From Desulfobulbaceae bacterium (GTDB lineage Bacteria > Desulfobacterota > Desulfobulbia > Desulfobulbales > Desulfurivibrionaceae), in contig PWOG01000299.1 in assembly GCA_003557565.1 (NCBI GenBank), forward strand, positions 1-12,675: DNA of 12,675 nucleotides. The letters run 5' to 3'. Shown here piece after piece: positions 1-7,048 of the stretch. The notes below the pieces were generated by a model. The model was not told the origin of the DNA. It saw nothing but the letters and a program-made list of their open reading frames with translations, and searched no databases. A program made the translations under genes and the position numbers. Within the stretch, counting starts at the first letter, position 1; the number at the start of each line of letters is the position of its first letter.

Positions 1-873
1 AACGCCCTGGGCAAACAGTGGTTGGACATCGCCCTCGGGGTGAACCAGGAAGACCCCCGGCAGCAGGGAGCCGGCGACCAGGGGCTGATGTTTGGCTACG
101 CTTGCGATGAAACCGAGGCGCTGATGCCGGCGCCGATTCTCTACGCCCATCGACTCATGCAGCGCCATGCCGCCCTGCGCCGTGCCGGCCGCATTGCCTG
201 GTTGCGCCCGGACGCCAAATGCCAGGTCACTTTCCGCTATGAGGGTGATCGGCCGATGGCCATCAATACCGTTGTCTTTTCTACCCAGCACCGCCCCGAG
301 GCGGCGCTGCAAACCGTGCGTGAGGCGGTGATCGAGGAAATCGTGCGCCCTGTGCTGCCGGCAAAGTGGCTCAAGGATGACACCCGCTTTCTGGTCAACC
401 CCACGGGCCGGTTCGTTATTGGCGGCCCTCAGGGGGATGCGGGATTGACCGGACGCAAAGTGGTGGTGGACGCCTACGGGGCCAGTGCCAGGGTAGGCGG
501 CGGTTGTTTCTCGGGCAAAGACCCCTCAAAAGTCGATCGGGCCGCAGCCTATGCCTGCCGTTACGTCGCCAAAAACCTGGTCGCCGCCGGCTTGGCCCGG
601 CGCTGCGAGGTGCAGGTCGCTTATGCCATTGGGGTGGCGGAACCGGTCTCCATATCGGTGGAGACCTTCGGCACCGGGCGGTTGCCAGAACGGCGGCTCA
701 CCGAGCTTGTAAGCCGCCGCTTCGACCTGTGTCCTTATGCGATCATCCGCGACCTGGACCTCCTGCGGCCTATCTATCGACGTACCGCCGCATTCGGCCA
801 CTTTGGGCGCCAAGAGCCGGAATTCACCTGGGAGCAGACCGACCGCGCCGCCGCCCTGGCGGCCGATGCCTGA
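1..873 (+). CDS. metK: S-adenosylmethionine synthetase, 3' part (5' end outside window)
   Basis: Makes S-adenosylmethionine from methionine and ATP in the cytoplasm. The open frame runs from base 1 (N-A-L-G-K-Q-W) with no start in the window, so the N-terminal part is missing; the internal TTG at 22 is not a credible start. Visible family motifs include GVNQED and GAGDQGLMFGYA (ATP-site region), NPTGRFVIGGPQGDAGLTGRK (phosphate-binding and catalytic region) and GGGCFSGKDPSKVDRAAAYA, which holds the conserved Lys and Asp residues of the active site. The C-terminal tail with FGHFGR and W-E-x-T-D is intact and the gene ends at TGA 871-873. It matches the proteobacterial MetK type closely. The following gene, treY, is about 110 bp away and seems to have its own promoter, so there is no sign of a functional link. 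Confidence 0.97.
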   Translation, partial: NALGKQWLDIALGVNQEDPRQQGAGDQGLMFGYACDETEALMPAPILYAHRLMQRHAALRRAGRIAWLRPDAKCQVTFRYEGDRPMAINTVVFSTQHRPEAALQTVREAVIEEIVRPVLPAKWLKDDTRFLVNPTGRFVIGGPQGDAGLTGRKVVVDAYGASARVGGGCFSGKDPSKVDRAAAYACRYVAKNLVAAGLARRCEVQVAYAIGVAEPVSISVETFGTGRLPERRLTELVSRRFDLCPYAIIRDLDLLRPIYRRTAAFGHFGRQEPEFTWEQTDRAAALAADA

Positions 874-893
874 GGCGATAGGTATTTGGTCTG

Positions 894-902
894 TGATACA
901 AT
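894..902 (+). promoter_or_regulatory. Possible extended -10 promoter for treY
   Basis: The sequence TGATACAAT is an extended -10 element (TGn followed by TACAAT, five of six matches to TATAAT). No good -35 hexamer lies 16-18 bp upstream, as expected for extended -10 promoters. It lies in the 108-bp gap between metK and treY, and a start near 909 would give a leader of about 70 nt. No terminator for metK was seen in this gap. Inferred from sequence only. Confidence 0.35.
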
Positions 903-981
903 TGAAATAACCGGCGTCCTGACCGCAGGGATACCAAGTTAATCAGCGCCTATCGATCGAGTATGCGCAGGAGGTTCGATT

Positions 982-3900
982 ATGTCGTCGCAGTCCCGTT
1001 CCCGCCCCCGGGCCACTTACCGATTGCAATTCAATCGTGATTTCACCTTCGACGATGCCGCCGCCCTGGTGCCCTATCTTCATCGCCTGGGGATCAGCCA
1101 CTGTTATGCCTCGCCTTTGCTCAAGGCCCGCAGCGGCAGTATGCATGGCTATGACATCGTCGACCACCGCCAGCTCAACCCCGAGCTGGGGGACCGGGCG
1201 GCCTTCGACCGTCTGGTGAATCGCCTTCATGACCATGATATGGGGCTGATCGTTGATATCGTTCCCAATCATATGGGAGTCGGCGGGGCCGATAACGCCT
1301 GGTGGCAGGATGTCCTGGAAAACGGACCGGCCGCCGAATACGCCGACTTCTTTGACATTGACTGGCGGCCGGCCCACGAGACCCTGCGCGGCAAGGTGCT
1401 GCTGCCCCTGCTGGGCGACCGTTACGGCAAGGTGCTCGACGATGGCGAGATCGAACTGGTCTTTATCCCCGAGGCGGGCACCTTCCATTTCGCCTATTAC
1501 GAACATCAACTCCCCCTGGATCCCGTCACCTATCCGGCGGCGGTGGCCCCCCTTCTGGAGGACTTTCGCCGCCTGGTGCCGCCCGAGGATCCCGGTCTGG
1601 CGGAGCTGGAAAACCTGCTCACCGCTTTTGCCCACCTGCCCGGGCGGGAAAGCCGGGAGAGCGGGCGGCGCCAGGAACGGCGGCGGGACAAGGAGATCAC
1701 CAAGCAGCGCCTGGCCGAACTGTGCCGGCGGGACTCGCGGATCGCCGATTTGCTCAAAGAGTGCGTTTTGTATTTCAACCATCCTTCAGACCCGGCTATT
1801 CGGGGTCAGCGGCTGCATAATCTGCTGGAACTGCAGGTTTATCGTCCGGCCCACTGGGTGGTGGCCGGAGATGAGATCAACTACCGCCGTTTCTTTGACA
1901 TCAACTCCCTGGCCGGCCTGCAGGCCGAACGGGAGGATGTTTTTGCCGCCACCCACGGACTGATCCTGGAACTGGTGGCCGCCGGCAGCATCGACGGCCT
2001 GCGGGTGGATCACCCCGACGGGCTCAGTGATCCGGCGGCGTATTTCAGCCGGCTCCAGGCGGCGGCTAAGGCGGCCGCCGGTGGTATACCCCCCGGTGCC
2101 GGTCAGGCCGGTGGCTCCAGCCCCCCGGCTGGCACTTATCCCTTGGCCGACCTGAACTCGCCTCCGGCGGGGGTCACCGGCGACAGTACCGGCGGTATTT
2201 ATCTGGTGGTGGAAAAAATCCTGGCCACCTATGAATATCTGCCCCAGGGCTGGCAGGTGCACGGCACCACCGGTTATGATTTCACCAATCAGGTCAATGG
2301 CCTCTTTGTTCGTCCCGACCATGAGACGGTCTTAAGTCGTATTTATCATCGCTTCGTCGGCCGGCGGCTGGATTTCGACGAACTTTTGTATCAGCGTAAG
2401 AAGATGATCGTTACCGGTCAGCTTTCCAGCGAACTGACAGTGCTTTCCCGGCTGCTCAAGGATATCGCCGAAGGCAATCGCCATACTCGAGATTTTACCT
2501 TAAACGGCCTGCGGGAAGCGCTTATCGAGGTGACGGCCTGTTTCCCGGTGTATCGCACCTATATTGTCCCGGCCAACGGCGGTGGTTTGGCCCGGGAAAC
2601 CGCCACCGGACCCGAGCATGAGGGCACGGAGCCTGGCGTCGTCGGCGATGCCGCCCCGCCTTACGAAATCAGTGTCGAGGATCGGCGCTTCGTGGCCTGG
2701 GCCGTGGCCCAGGCCCGCAAGCGCGGAGCCGTGATAGACACCACCATTTATGATTTTATCCATGATATTTTGCTGGGCGGGCCCCTGGAACAGCCGGGTG
2801 GGCAGCCGCCTGCGGCCGGTGCGGAATCCAGGGCCGGAGGGGCGGAAGCTGTTAACCGACCAGCCGTTAACCCCATGGCCGTTAACCCCATGGCCGTGGA
2901 TCCCATGGCGACCGTGGCCCCGGAAGGAAGCGCGGCAAAAGACCCTGAGGAGGAAGCCAAAGAGCTGCACAAACCGGACTTGCCGGAACGGGCCGAGCCC
3001 TCGGCGGCAACCCTGTTCAGGGCCCGGCGGGCCCGTTTTATCCGCAAGTTTCAGCAGTACACGGCCCCGGTCATGGCCAAGGCCCTGGAAGACACCACCT
3101 TTTATATTGCCAACCGGCTGATTTCCTTGAACGAGGTGGGCGGTGATCCGCGGCGTTTTTATCTGAGTCCGGCGGGCTATCACCGGGCCGCCCAGGAGCG
3201 GCTGCGGCGCTGGCCCCAGGCCATGCTGGCCACTTCCACCCACGACAACAAACGCAGCGAGGATGTCCGGGCCCGGATCAACGTGATCAGCGAAGTGCCG
3301 GAGTTGTTCGTCCGGCACCTGCGGCGCTGGCGTCGCCAGAACCGTTCCCGCAAGAGCCGGGTCAACGGGCGCCAGGCCCCCGCCGCCAACGACGAGTACC
3401 TGTTCTACCAGACCCTGCTGGGGTCCTGGCCTCTCGACGACCATGCCCCCCCGGAGGCCGGGACCGATTTCCCGGCCGATTACCGCCCCCGTTTGCAGGA
3501 GTACATGCTCAAGGCCATCCGCGAGGCCAAAACCCACAGCTCCTGGATCAACCCGAATGCGGACTACGAGGAGGCCACCGCCCGTTTCGTGGAACAGGTG
3601 CTCGATGGCACCGGGGGCAATCCTTTTCTGGCCGATTTTATCCCCGTGGTCCGGCGCCTTACCCCTTACGGCCTGCTCAATTCCCTGGCTCAGGTGCTGC
3701 TTAAGCTTACCAGCCCGGGAGTTCCCGATTTTTACCAGGGTACCGAGCTCTGGGATTTTTCCCTGGTGGACCCGGACAACCGCCGGCCGGTGGATTATCA
3801 CCGGCGGCAGCAGTTGCTGGCGGCCCTGCCGGAGCCCGGGCAGGCGCCGGACATGGAAGCATTGCAGGAGATGCTGGCCAATTTTTATGACGGCCGGTTG

Positions 3901-4377
3901 AAACTTTTTCTGATCAATCGGTTACTCTGTTTCCGGCGGCAGCTGCCGGAGCTTTTCCGCCAGGGAAGTTATCTGCCCCTGGTGGTGGAGGGAGGGCGTC
4001 AGGACCATGTCTGCGCCTTTATCCGCCAGTGGGAGGATCATCGTCTGCTGGTGGCCTCCGGACGCTGGTTTGCCACCCTGGCCGGGGAAGCTTCTGCCTT
4101 GGAGGCGGGGGAAATCGAGTCTTCCCGGCGGCAGTCGGCCGAGCCTGGAGATGATCTCGCCGCCGGCGGGGCCGGTGGCGGTATGCCGCGCATAGCCCCG
4201 GAGGTCTGGGGGGATACCAGGCTGGTTGCAACGGCAGACATGGCCGGCTCCTGGCAGAACCTGCTGACCGGCGAATTGTTGTCGACGACCCCGGAAAAGG
4301 ATCAGATTCGCTTGACCTGCGCCGATCTTTTTGCCAAGCTGCCGATGGCGGTTCTGTATTTCCGTGTCGCCGGTTGA
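982..4377 (+). CDS. treY: Maltooligosyltrehalose synthase (GH13), enlarged by insertions
   Basis: Rearranges the reducing-end alpha-1,4 bond of maltooligosaccharides to an alpha,alpha-1,1 bond, the first step of the TreY-TreZ trehalose pathway. The N-terminus (ATYRLQF, YASPLLKARSGSMHGYD, IVDIVPNHM) is typical of TreY. Catalytic candidates are D343 (GLRVDHPDGL), E411 (VVEKIL) and D755 (TSTHDNKRSED). An AGGAGG ribosome site at 969-974, seven bases before the ATG, fixes the start. At 1131 residues it is well above the usual roughly 700-950. The excess is in Gly/Pro/Ala-rich stretches near residues 365-405, 530-560, 600-670 and 1035-1070, between conserved blocks; the third contains a small tandem repeat. 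The catalytic motifs are intact, so it is probably active. No treZ, treX or glycogen gene is present in the window. Confidence 0.95.
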   Translation: MSSQSRSRPRATYRLQFNRDFTFDDAAALVPYLHRLGISHCYASPLLKARSGSMHGYDIVDHRQLNPELGDRAAFDRLVNRLHDHDMGLIVDIVPNHMGVGGADNAWWQDVLENGPAAEYADFFDIDWRPAHETLRGKVLLPLLGDRYGKVLDDGEIELVFIPEAGTFHFAYYEHQLPLDPVTYPAAVAPLLEDFRRLVPPEDPGLAELENLLTAFAHLPGRESRESGRRQERRRDKEITKQRLAELCRRDSRIADLLKECVLYFNHPSDPAIRGQRLHNLLELQVYRPAHWVVAGDEINYRRFFDINSLAGLQAEREDVFAATHGLILELVAAGSIDGLRVDHPDGLSDPAAYFSRLQAAAKAAAGGIPPGAGQAGGSSPPAGTYPLADLNSPPAGVTGDSTGGIYLVVEKILATYEYLPQGWQVHGTTGYDFTNQVNGLFVRPDHETVLSRIYHRFVGRRLDFDELLYQRKKMIVTGQLSSELTVLSRLLKDIAEGNRHTRDFTLNGLREALIEVTACFPVYRTYIVPANGGGLARETATGPEHEGTEPGVVGDAAPPYEISVEDRRFVAWAVAQARKRGAVIDTTIYDFIHDILLGGPLEQPGGQPPAAGAESRAGGAEAVNRPAVNPMAVNPMAVDPMATVAPEGSAAKDPEEEAKELHKPDLPERAEPSAATLFRARRARFIRKFQQYTAPVMAKALEDTTFYIANRLISLNEVGGDPRRFYLSPAGYHRAAQERLRRWPQAMLATSTHDNKRSEDVRARINVISEVPELFVRHLRRWRRQNRSRKSRVNGRQAPAANDEYLFYQTLLGSWPLDDHAPPEAGTDFPADYRPRLQEYMLKAIREAKTHSSWINPNADYEEATARFVEQVLDGTGGNPFLADFIPVVRRLTPYGLLNSLAQVLLKLTSPGVPDFYQGTELWDFSLVDPDNRRPVDYHRRQQLLAALPEPGQAPDMEALQEMLANFYDGRLKLFLINRLLCFRRQLPELFRQGSYLPLVVEGGRQDHVCAFIRQWEDHRLLVASGRWFATLAGEASALEAGEIESSRRQSAEPGDDLAAGGAGGGMPRIAPEVWGDTRLVATADMAGSWQNLLTGELLSTTPEKDQIRLTCADLFAKLPMAVLYFRVAG
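2863..2907 (+). repeat. 15-bp tandem repeat inside treY (three copies)
   Basis: The unit GCCGTTAACCCCATG occurs at 2863-2877 and again exactly at 2878-2892, with a third, diverged copy (GCCGTGGATCCCATG) at 2893-2907. The period is a multiple of three and encodes A-V-N-P-M, A-V-N-P-M, A-V-D-P-M, so the reading frame is kept. It lies in the long low-complexity insertion of TreY and looks like recent slippage growth of a linker. Confidence 0.9.
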
Positions 4378-4403
4378 TAACGGGAAGTAATTATTGATCA
4401 TCT

Positions 4404-4435
4404 GGAGGTGGTTGTGGAAGCCACCTCCGTTTTTT
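4404..4435 (+). terminator. Intrinsic terminator after treY
   Basis: A perfect 8-bp stem (GGAGGTGG at 4404-4411 with CCACCTCC at 4421-4428), a 9-nt loop and a run of six T at 4430-4435 form a classic rho-independent terminator 26 bp after the treY stop. The next gene starts at 4448, only 13 bp after the T run, so there is no room for a promoter between them. It may therefore work as an attenuator for the downstream cluster. Confidence 0.85.
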
Positions 4436-4447
4436 GTGAGGTTGACC

Positions 4448-5269
4448 ATGAACTGGAAAAAACTTTTTTCCCGGACTCCGTCGCTGAGTGCCGCTGAAGC
4501 GCGTAAACTTGTGGACTCCCGGGCCCCCGGCGATCTTCAGGTGCTGGATGTCCGCCAGCCCGGGGAGTACGAGGCGGGTCATCTGCCGGGGGCGCGGCTG
4601 ATCCCCCTGAAAGAGCTGTCCGAGCGGCAGGGGGAGCTGAACCCGCAACAGCCGGTGCTGGTCTACTGCGCCGTGGGCGGCCGGAGTCGGGCTGCAGCCC
4701 AGTATTTAAACGGGCAGGGGTTCAAGGAGGTGTACAATTTGGCCGGCGGGATCAAGGCCTGGGAAGGCGGTCAGGCCGCCGGCCCCGAGGACGTCGGCCT
4801 GGAATTGTTGCCGTCGGGGGCCGAGTATGACGAGGCCGCCGCTCTGGCCTTTGCCATGGAAGAGGGGCTGCAGCGCTTTTATCTTAACCTGGCCGAGCGC
4901 AGCGGGGACTCTTCCCTGCGCCGGCTTTATCAGCGCCTGGCCGATCTGGAGGATGGTCACAAGGAGCGGCTGAGCCGGGAATATCAGGAAAAAACCGGCC
5001 GCTTGCTGGACGACGGCGGGCACCAGGGAGTAATCGAAGGAGGTCGGATCATGGCGGAATTTGTCGCCGACAATCCCGCCGCCGTGCTGGAGCAGGCCAT
5101 GGGACTCGAATTCCAGGCCCAGGATCTTTACCAGCGGCTGGCCCACCAGAGTGAAGTGGCCGCTACCCGGGAGCTTTTTCTGGGCCTGGCCGCCGAGGAA
5201 AAGGAGCATCTGGCCTTTCTGGCCCGGGAGTTTGATCAGGCCAGGACAACCCGGGGTGATGAGGGCTGA
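4448..5269 (+). CDS. Rhodanese domain fused to ferritin-like (rubrerythrin-type) domain
   Basis: 273 residues with two domains. Residues about 11-108 are a single rhodanese domain with DVRQPGEYEAGHLPGA and the active-site loop YCAVGGRS, in which C74 would carry a persulfide or possibly a perselenide. Residues about 125-265 form a four-helix ferritin-like domain with di-iron ligand patterns: E138/E139, E168-x-x-H171, E221 and E251-x-x-H254. The chosen ATG has GTGAGG seven bases upstream; an in-frame TTG at 4394 would place the terminator inside the gene and is rejected. No signal peptide is seen, so it is likely cytoplasmic. The stop lies one base before the next ATG, so the two genes are almost certainly cotranscribed and translationally coupled. 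The fusion pairs sulfur transfer with a peroxide- or oxygen-sensitive di-iron site; the exact substrate is unknown. Confidence 0.9.
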   Translation: MNWKKLFSRTPSLSAAEARKLVDSRAPGDLQVLDVRQPGEYEAGHLPGARLIPLKELSERQGELNPQQPVLVYCAVGGRSRAAAQYLNGQGFKEVYNLAGGIKAWEGGQAAGPEDVGLELLPSGAEYDEAAALAFAMEEGLQRFYLNLAERSGDSSLRRLYQRLADLEDGHKERLSREYQEKTGRLLDDGGHQGVIEGGRIMAEFVADNPAAVLEQAMGLEFQAQDLYQRLAHQSEVAATRELFLGLAAEEKEHLAFLAREFDQARTTRGDEG

Positions 5270-5270
5270 A

Positions 5271-6386
5271 ATGGGAAAAAAACTTGTCCTGGTGGGCGGC
5301 GGCCATGCCCACATGGAGACCCTGGCGGCCATCGGCGATTTTGTTGGCCGCGGGCATGCGGTGACCGTGGTGGGGCCGTCTCCATATCATTATTATTCGG
5401 GCATGGGGCCGGGGATGCTGGCCGGAACCTACGAGCCCGAAGGGATTCGTTTCGCCACCCGGCAGCAGGTGGAAAAGCTGGGGGGAACTTTTGTCCTGGG
5501 GAAGGTGGTGCGCATCGACCCGGCGGCGGGGAAGGTGCATCTGGAAGACGGCACCAGTATCGCCTATGACGTGCTTTCCTGCAACACCGGCAGCCAGGTT
5601 CCCAGTAATCTGCCGGTCAGCGGCCACAAGGTGCCGGTGTATACCGTCAAACCCATCGAGCGGTTACTGGAAGCCCGGCAGCAGTTGCTCGCCCTGGCCG
5701 GCGACGAGGAGAGCCGGATAGCCGTGATCGGCGGCGGCCCTTCGGCGGTGGAAATTGCCGGCAATACCTGGCGGCTGTTGCGGGATGCCGGCCTGCGGCG
5801 GCCACGGATCCGGATCTTTGCCGGCAGCAGGCTCATGGGCCGGGCTCCCGGGGCGGTACACCGGAAAATCCATCTTTCCCTGGCCCGGCGCCATATCGAG
5901 GTGGTGGAACCAGCAGTAGTGCAGGAAGTGCGTGACGGGAAGGTGGTGCTGGAATCCGGGGCCGCTTACCCGGCGGATTTTATTTTTCTGGCCCAGGGTA
6001 TTGTGCCGTCCTTGCTTTTTGCCGATTCGGGCCTGCCGGTGGGACCCGACGGCGGCCTGCTGGTCAACAAATACCTGCAGTGCCCCGATTATCCGCAAAT
6101 TTTCGGTGGCGGCGACGGCATCCATTTCGCCCCGCAGCCCCTGGACAAGGTGGGAGTTTATGCGGTGCGGCAGAATCCGGTGCTGCGCCACAATCTGCTG
6201 GCGGCTCTAGAAGGCGGGGAATTGCGGGCCTTCTCCCCGGGGGGCGACTACCTCCTGATTTACAACCTGGGTGATGACACCGCTGTCTTCCAGAAGCGGT
6301 GGCTGATTTTTAACGGACGCCCGGCCTTCCTGATCAAGGATTATGTCGACCGGCGTTTCATGCGCCGTTACCAGCAGTTTGCCTGA
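5271..6386 (+). CDS. FAD/NAD(P)-binding oxidoreductase of the SelD-associated family
   Basis: A 371-residue pyridine nucleotide-disulfide oxidoreductase-like flavoprotein. The first Rossmann motif is LVGGGHAH (residues 7-14), followed by PYHYYSGMGPGMLAG (38-52). A second dinucleotide fold starts at VIGGGPSAVE (152-161), and the late FAD motif is IFGGGDG. The pattern H-A-H, Y-S-G-M-x-P-G and V-x-P-I-E matches the family (TIGR03169 type) found fused N-terminally to selenide,water dikinase SelD or in genomes with SelD. It has only two cysteines and no CxxC, so it is neither a disulfide reductase nor a clear sulfide:quinone reductase. ATG 5271 is chosen because GAGGG lies five bases upstream; ATG 5259, overlapping the previous stop, is an alternative. 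It is coupled to the rhodanese gene. Its electron acceptor and substrate are not known. Confidence 0.88.
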   Translation: MGKKLVLVGGGHAHMETLAAIGDFVGRGHAVTVVGPSPYHYYSGMGPGMLAGTYEPEGIRFATRQQVEKLGGTFVLGKVVRIDPAAGKVHLEDGTSIAYDVLSCNTGSQVPSNLPVSGHKVPVYTVKPIERLLEARQQLLALAGDEESRIAVIGGGPSAVEIAGNTWRLLRDAGLRRPRIRIFAGSRLMGRAPGAVHRKIHLSLARRHIEVVEPAVVQEVRDGKVVLESGAAYPADFIFLAQGIVPSLLFADSGLPVGPDGGLLVNKYLQCPDYPQIFGGGDGIHFAPQPLDKVGVYAVRQNPVLRHNLLAALEGGELRAFSPGGDYLLIYNLGDDTAVFQKRWLIFNGRPAFLIKDYVDRRFMRRYQQFA

Positions 6387-6532
6387 ATGCCGTGGTATAA
6401 CTGCTTTTTCCTTGACATAACTGGTCCTGTGAAGGGAGCATGAGTAACCATGGTTGGTTGGGAGTTGGGGCTCAGGCTTTTTGCCTGTGCCTATTATGCC
6501 TTTGAGTTGCAACTGAATAAGGAGGAACAATC
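6387..6532 (+). promoter_or_regulatory. Leader region before the YeeE/YedE pair: hairpin and palindrome
   Basis: This 146-bp gap separates the oxidoreductase from the membrane-protein genes. It holds a TTGACA at 6412-6417 with no convincing -10 at normal spacing. A hairpin is formed by 6469-6477 and 6483-6491 (CAGGC/GCCTG core, loop TTTTT, one mismatch, then GGC/GCC). A perfect palindrome AGTTGCAACT lies at 6505-6514, just before the strong ribosome site AAGGAGG (6519-6525). The hairpin lacks a following T run, so it is not a standard terminator. A local promoter or operator is possible but not proven. Confidence 0.35.
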
Positions 6533-7048
6533 ATGAAACCAAACGGTGCTTGGAACCCTTATGTGGCCGGCGGGCTGGCCGGTCTTTTGGGGGTGCTGTC
6601 GGTACTGCTGGTGGGCCAGTTTTTCGGGGCCTCCACTTCCTTTGTGCGGACGGCGGGGATGATAGAGCAGGTGTTTGGCCCGGAGCGGGTGGCCGAGATG
6701 GATTACTTCATCCGGGTGGTTCCCCAGATTGACTGGCAATGGATGTTCGTTTTCGGCATCCTGCTGGGCTCCCTGGTGTCGTCGCTGACTTCGGGCACTT
6801 TCCGCTGGCAGACGGTGCCTGATATGTGGGCCCGCAGCTTTGGTCATACCCCGGTAAAGCGCGGGGTGGTGGCTTTCTGCGGCGGGGTGGTGGCCATGTT
6901 CGGCGCCAGACTGGCGGACGGCTGACCCAGTGGTCACGGGTTGAGCGGTTCGCTTCAACTGGCTGTCAGTGGATTGGTTGCTTTGCTCTGTTTTTTCGTG
7001 GCCGGAGTTGTCATGGCCCGCATCGTTTATGGAGGTGACAAGTCATGA
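6533..7048 (+). CDS. YeeE/YedE-family membrane protein, N-half, predicted selenoprotein (Sec131 at TGA 6923)
   Basis: Reading the TGA at 6923-6925 as selenocysteine gives 171 residues. About four membrane segments are visible (near 10-32, 70-88, 110-130 and 140-165). The motif GARLADG-U-PSGHGLSG aligns with the family motif G-C-x-S-G-H-G, whose cysteine is needed for substrate passage in the thiosulfate transporter TsuA. The downstream part (SLQLAVSGLVALLCFFVAG) is a normal last helix, so the short 130-residue product ending at the TGA would lack a core element. The extended frame ends at TGA 7046-7048, overlapping the ATG of the partner half (ATGA). Ribosome site AAGGAGG precedes ATG 6533. 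Other cysteines are C116 and C153. Homologues import thiosulfate or are linked to selenium metabolism; the substrate here is unknown. A true stop or sequencing error is the alternative. Confidence 0.85.
6923..6962 (+). promoter_or_regulatory. UGA selenocysteine codon and candidate bacterial SECIS hairpin
   Basis: Just after the TGA, GTTGA (6940-6944) pairs with TCAAC (6955-6959) and GCG (6945-6947) with CGC (6951-6953), leaving a bulged T6954 and a small apical loop GTT (6948-6950). The loop starts 22 nt after the TGA and begins with G then T. This fits bacterial SECIS rules: a small loop with G in the first two positions and about 16-37 nt spacing. CCAGT (6927-6931) can also pair with ACTGG (6958-6962) as a competing or lower stem. 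Found by eye, with no folding energy calculated. Confidence 0.65.

Noticed and set aside
2500..3801. 433-residue minus-strand open frame inside treY
   Set aside because: Shadow of a GC-rich gene; its sequence is Gly/His/Gln-rich with no recognisable domain, while the plus strand has full TreY motifs.
4394..4447. Upstream TTG start for the rhodanese-ferritin gene
   Set aside because: It would put the terminator stem and T run inside the coding region, and the added residues do not resemble a rhodanese N-terminus; ATG 4448 has a ribosome site.
6412..6440. TTGACA at 6412 as a full sigma70 promoter for the YeeE/YedE pair
   Set aside because: The -35 is perfect but no hexamer at 16-19 bp resembles TATAAT (best GAGCAT, three of six).
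6923..6925. TGA read as the true stop of a 130-residue YeeE/YedE N-half or as a pseudogene
   Set aside because: The frame stays open with family-typical sequence after it, falls exactly on the conserved Cys codon, and ends in an ATGA overlap with the next gene. A sequencing error from TGC/TGT cannot be fully excluded.
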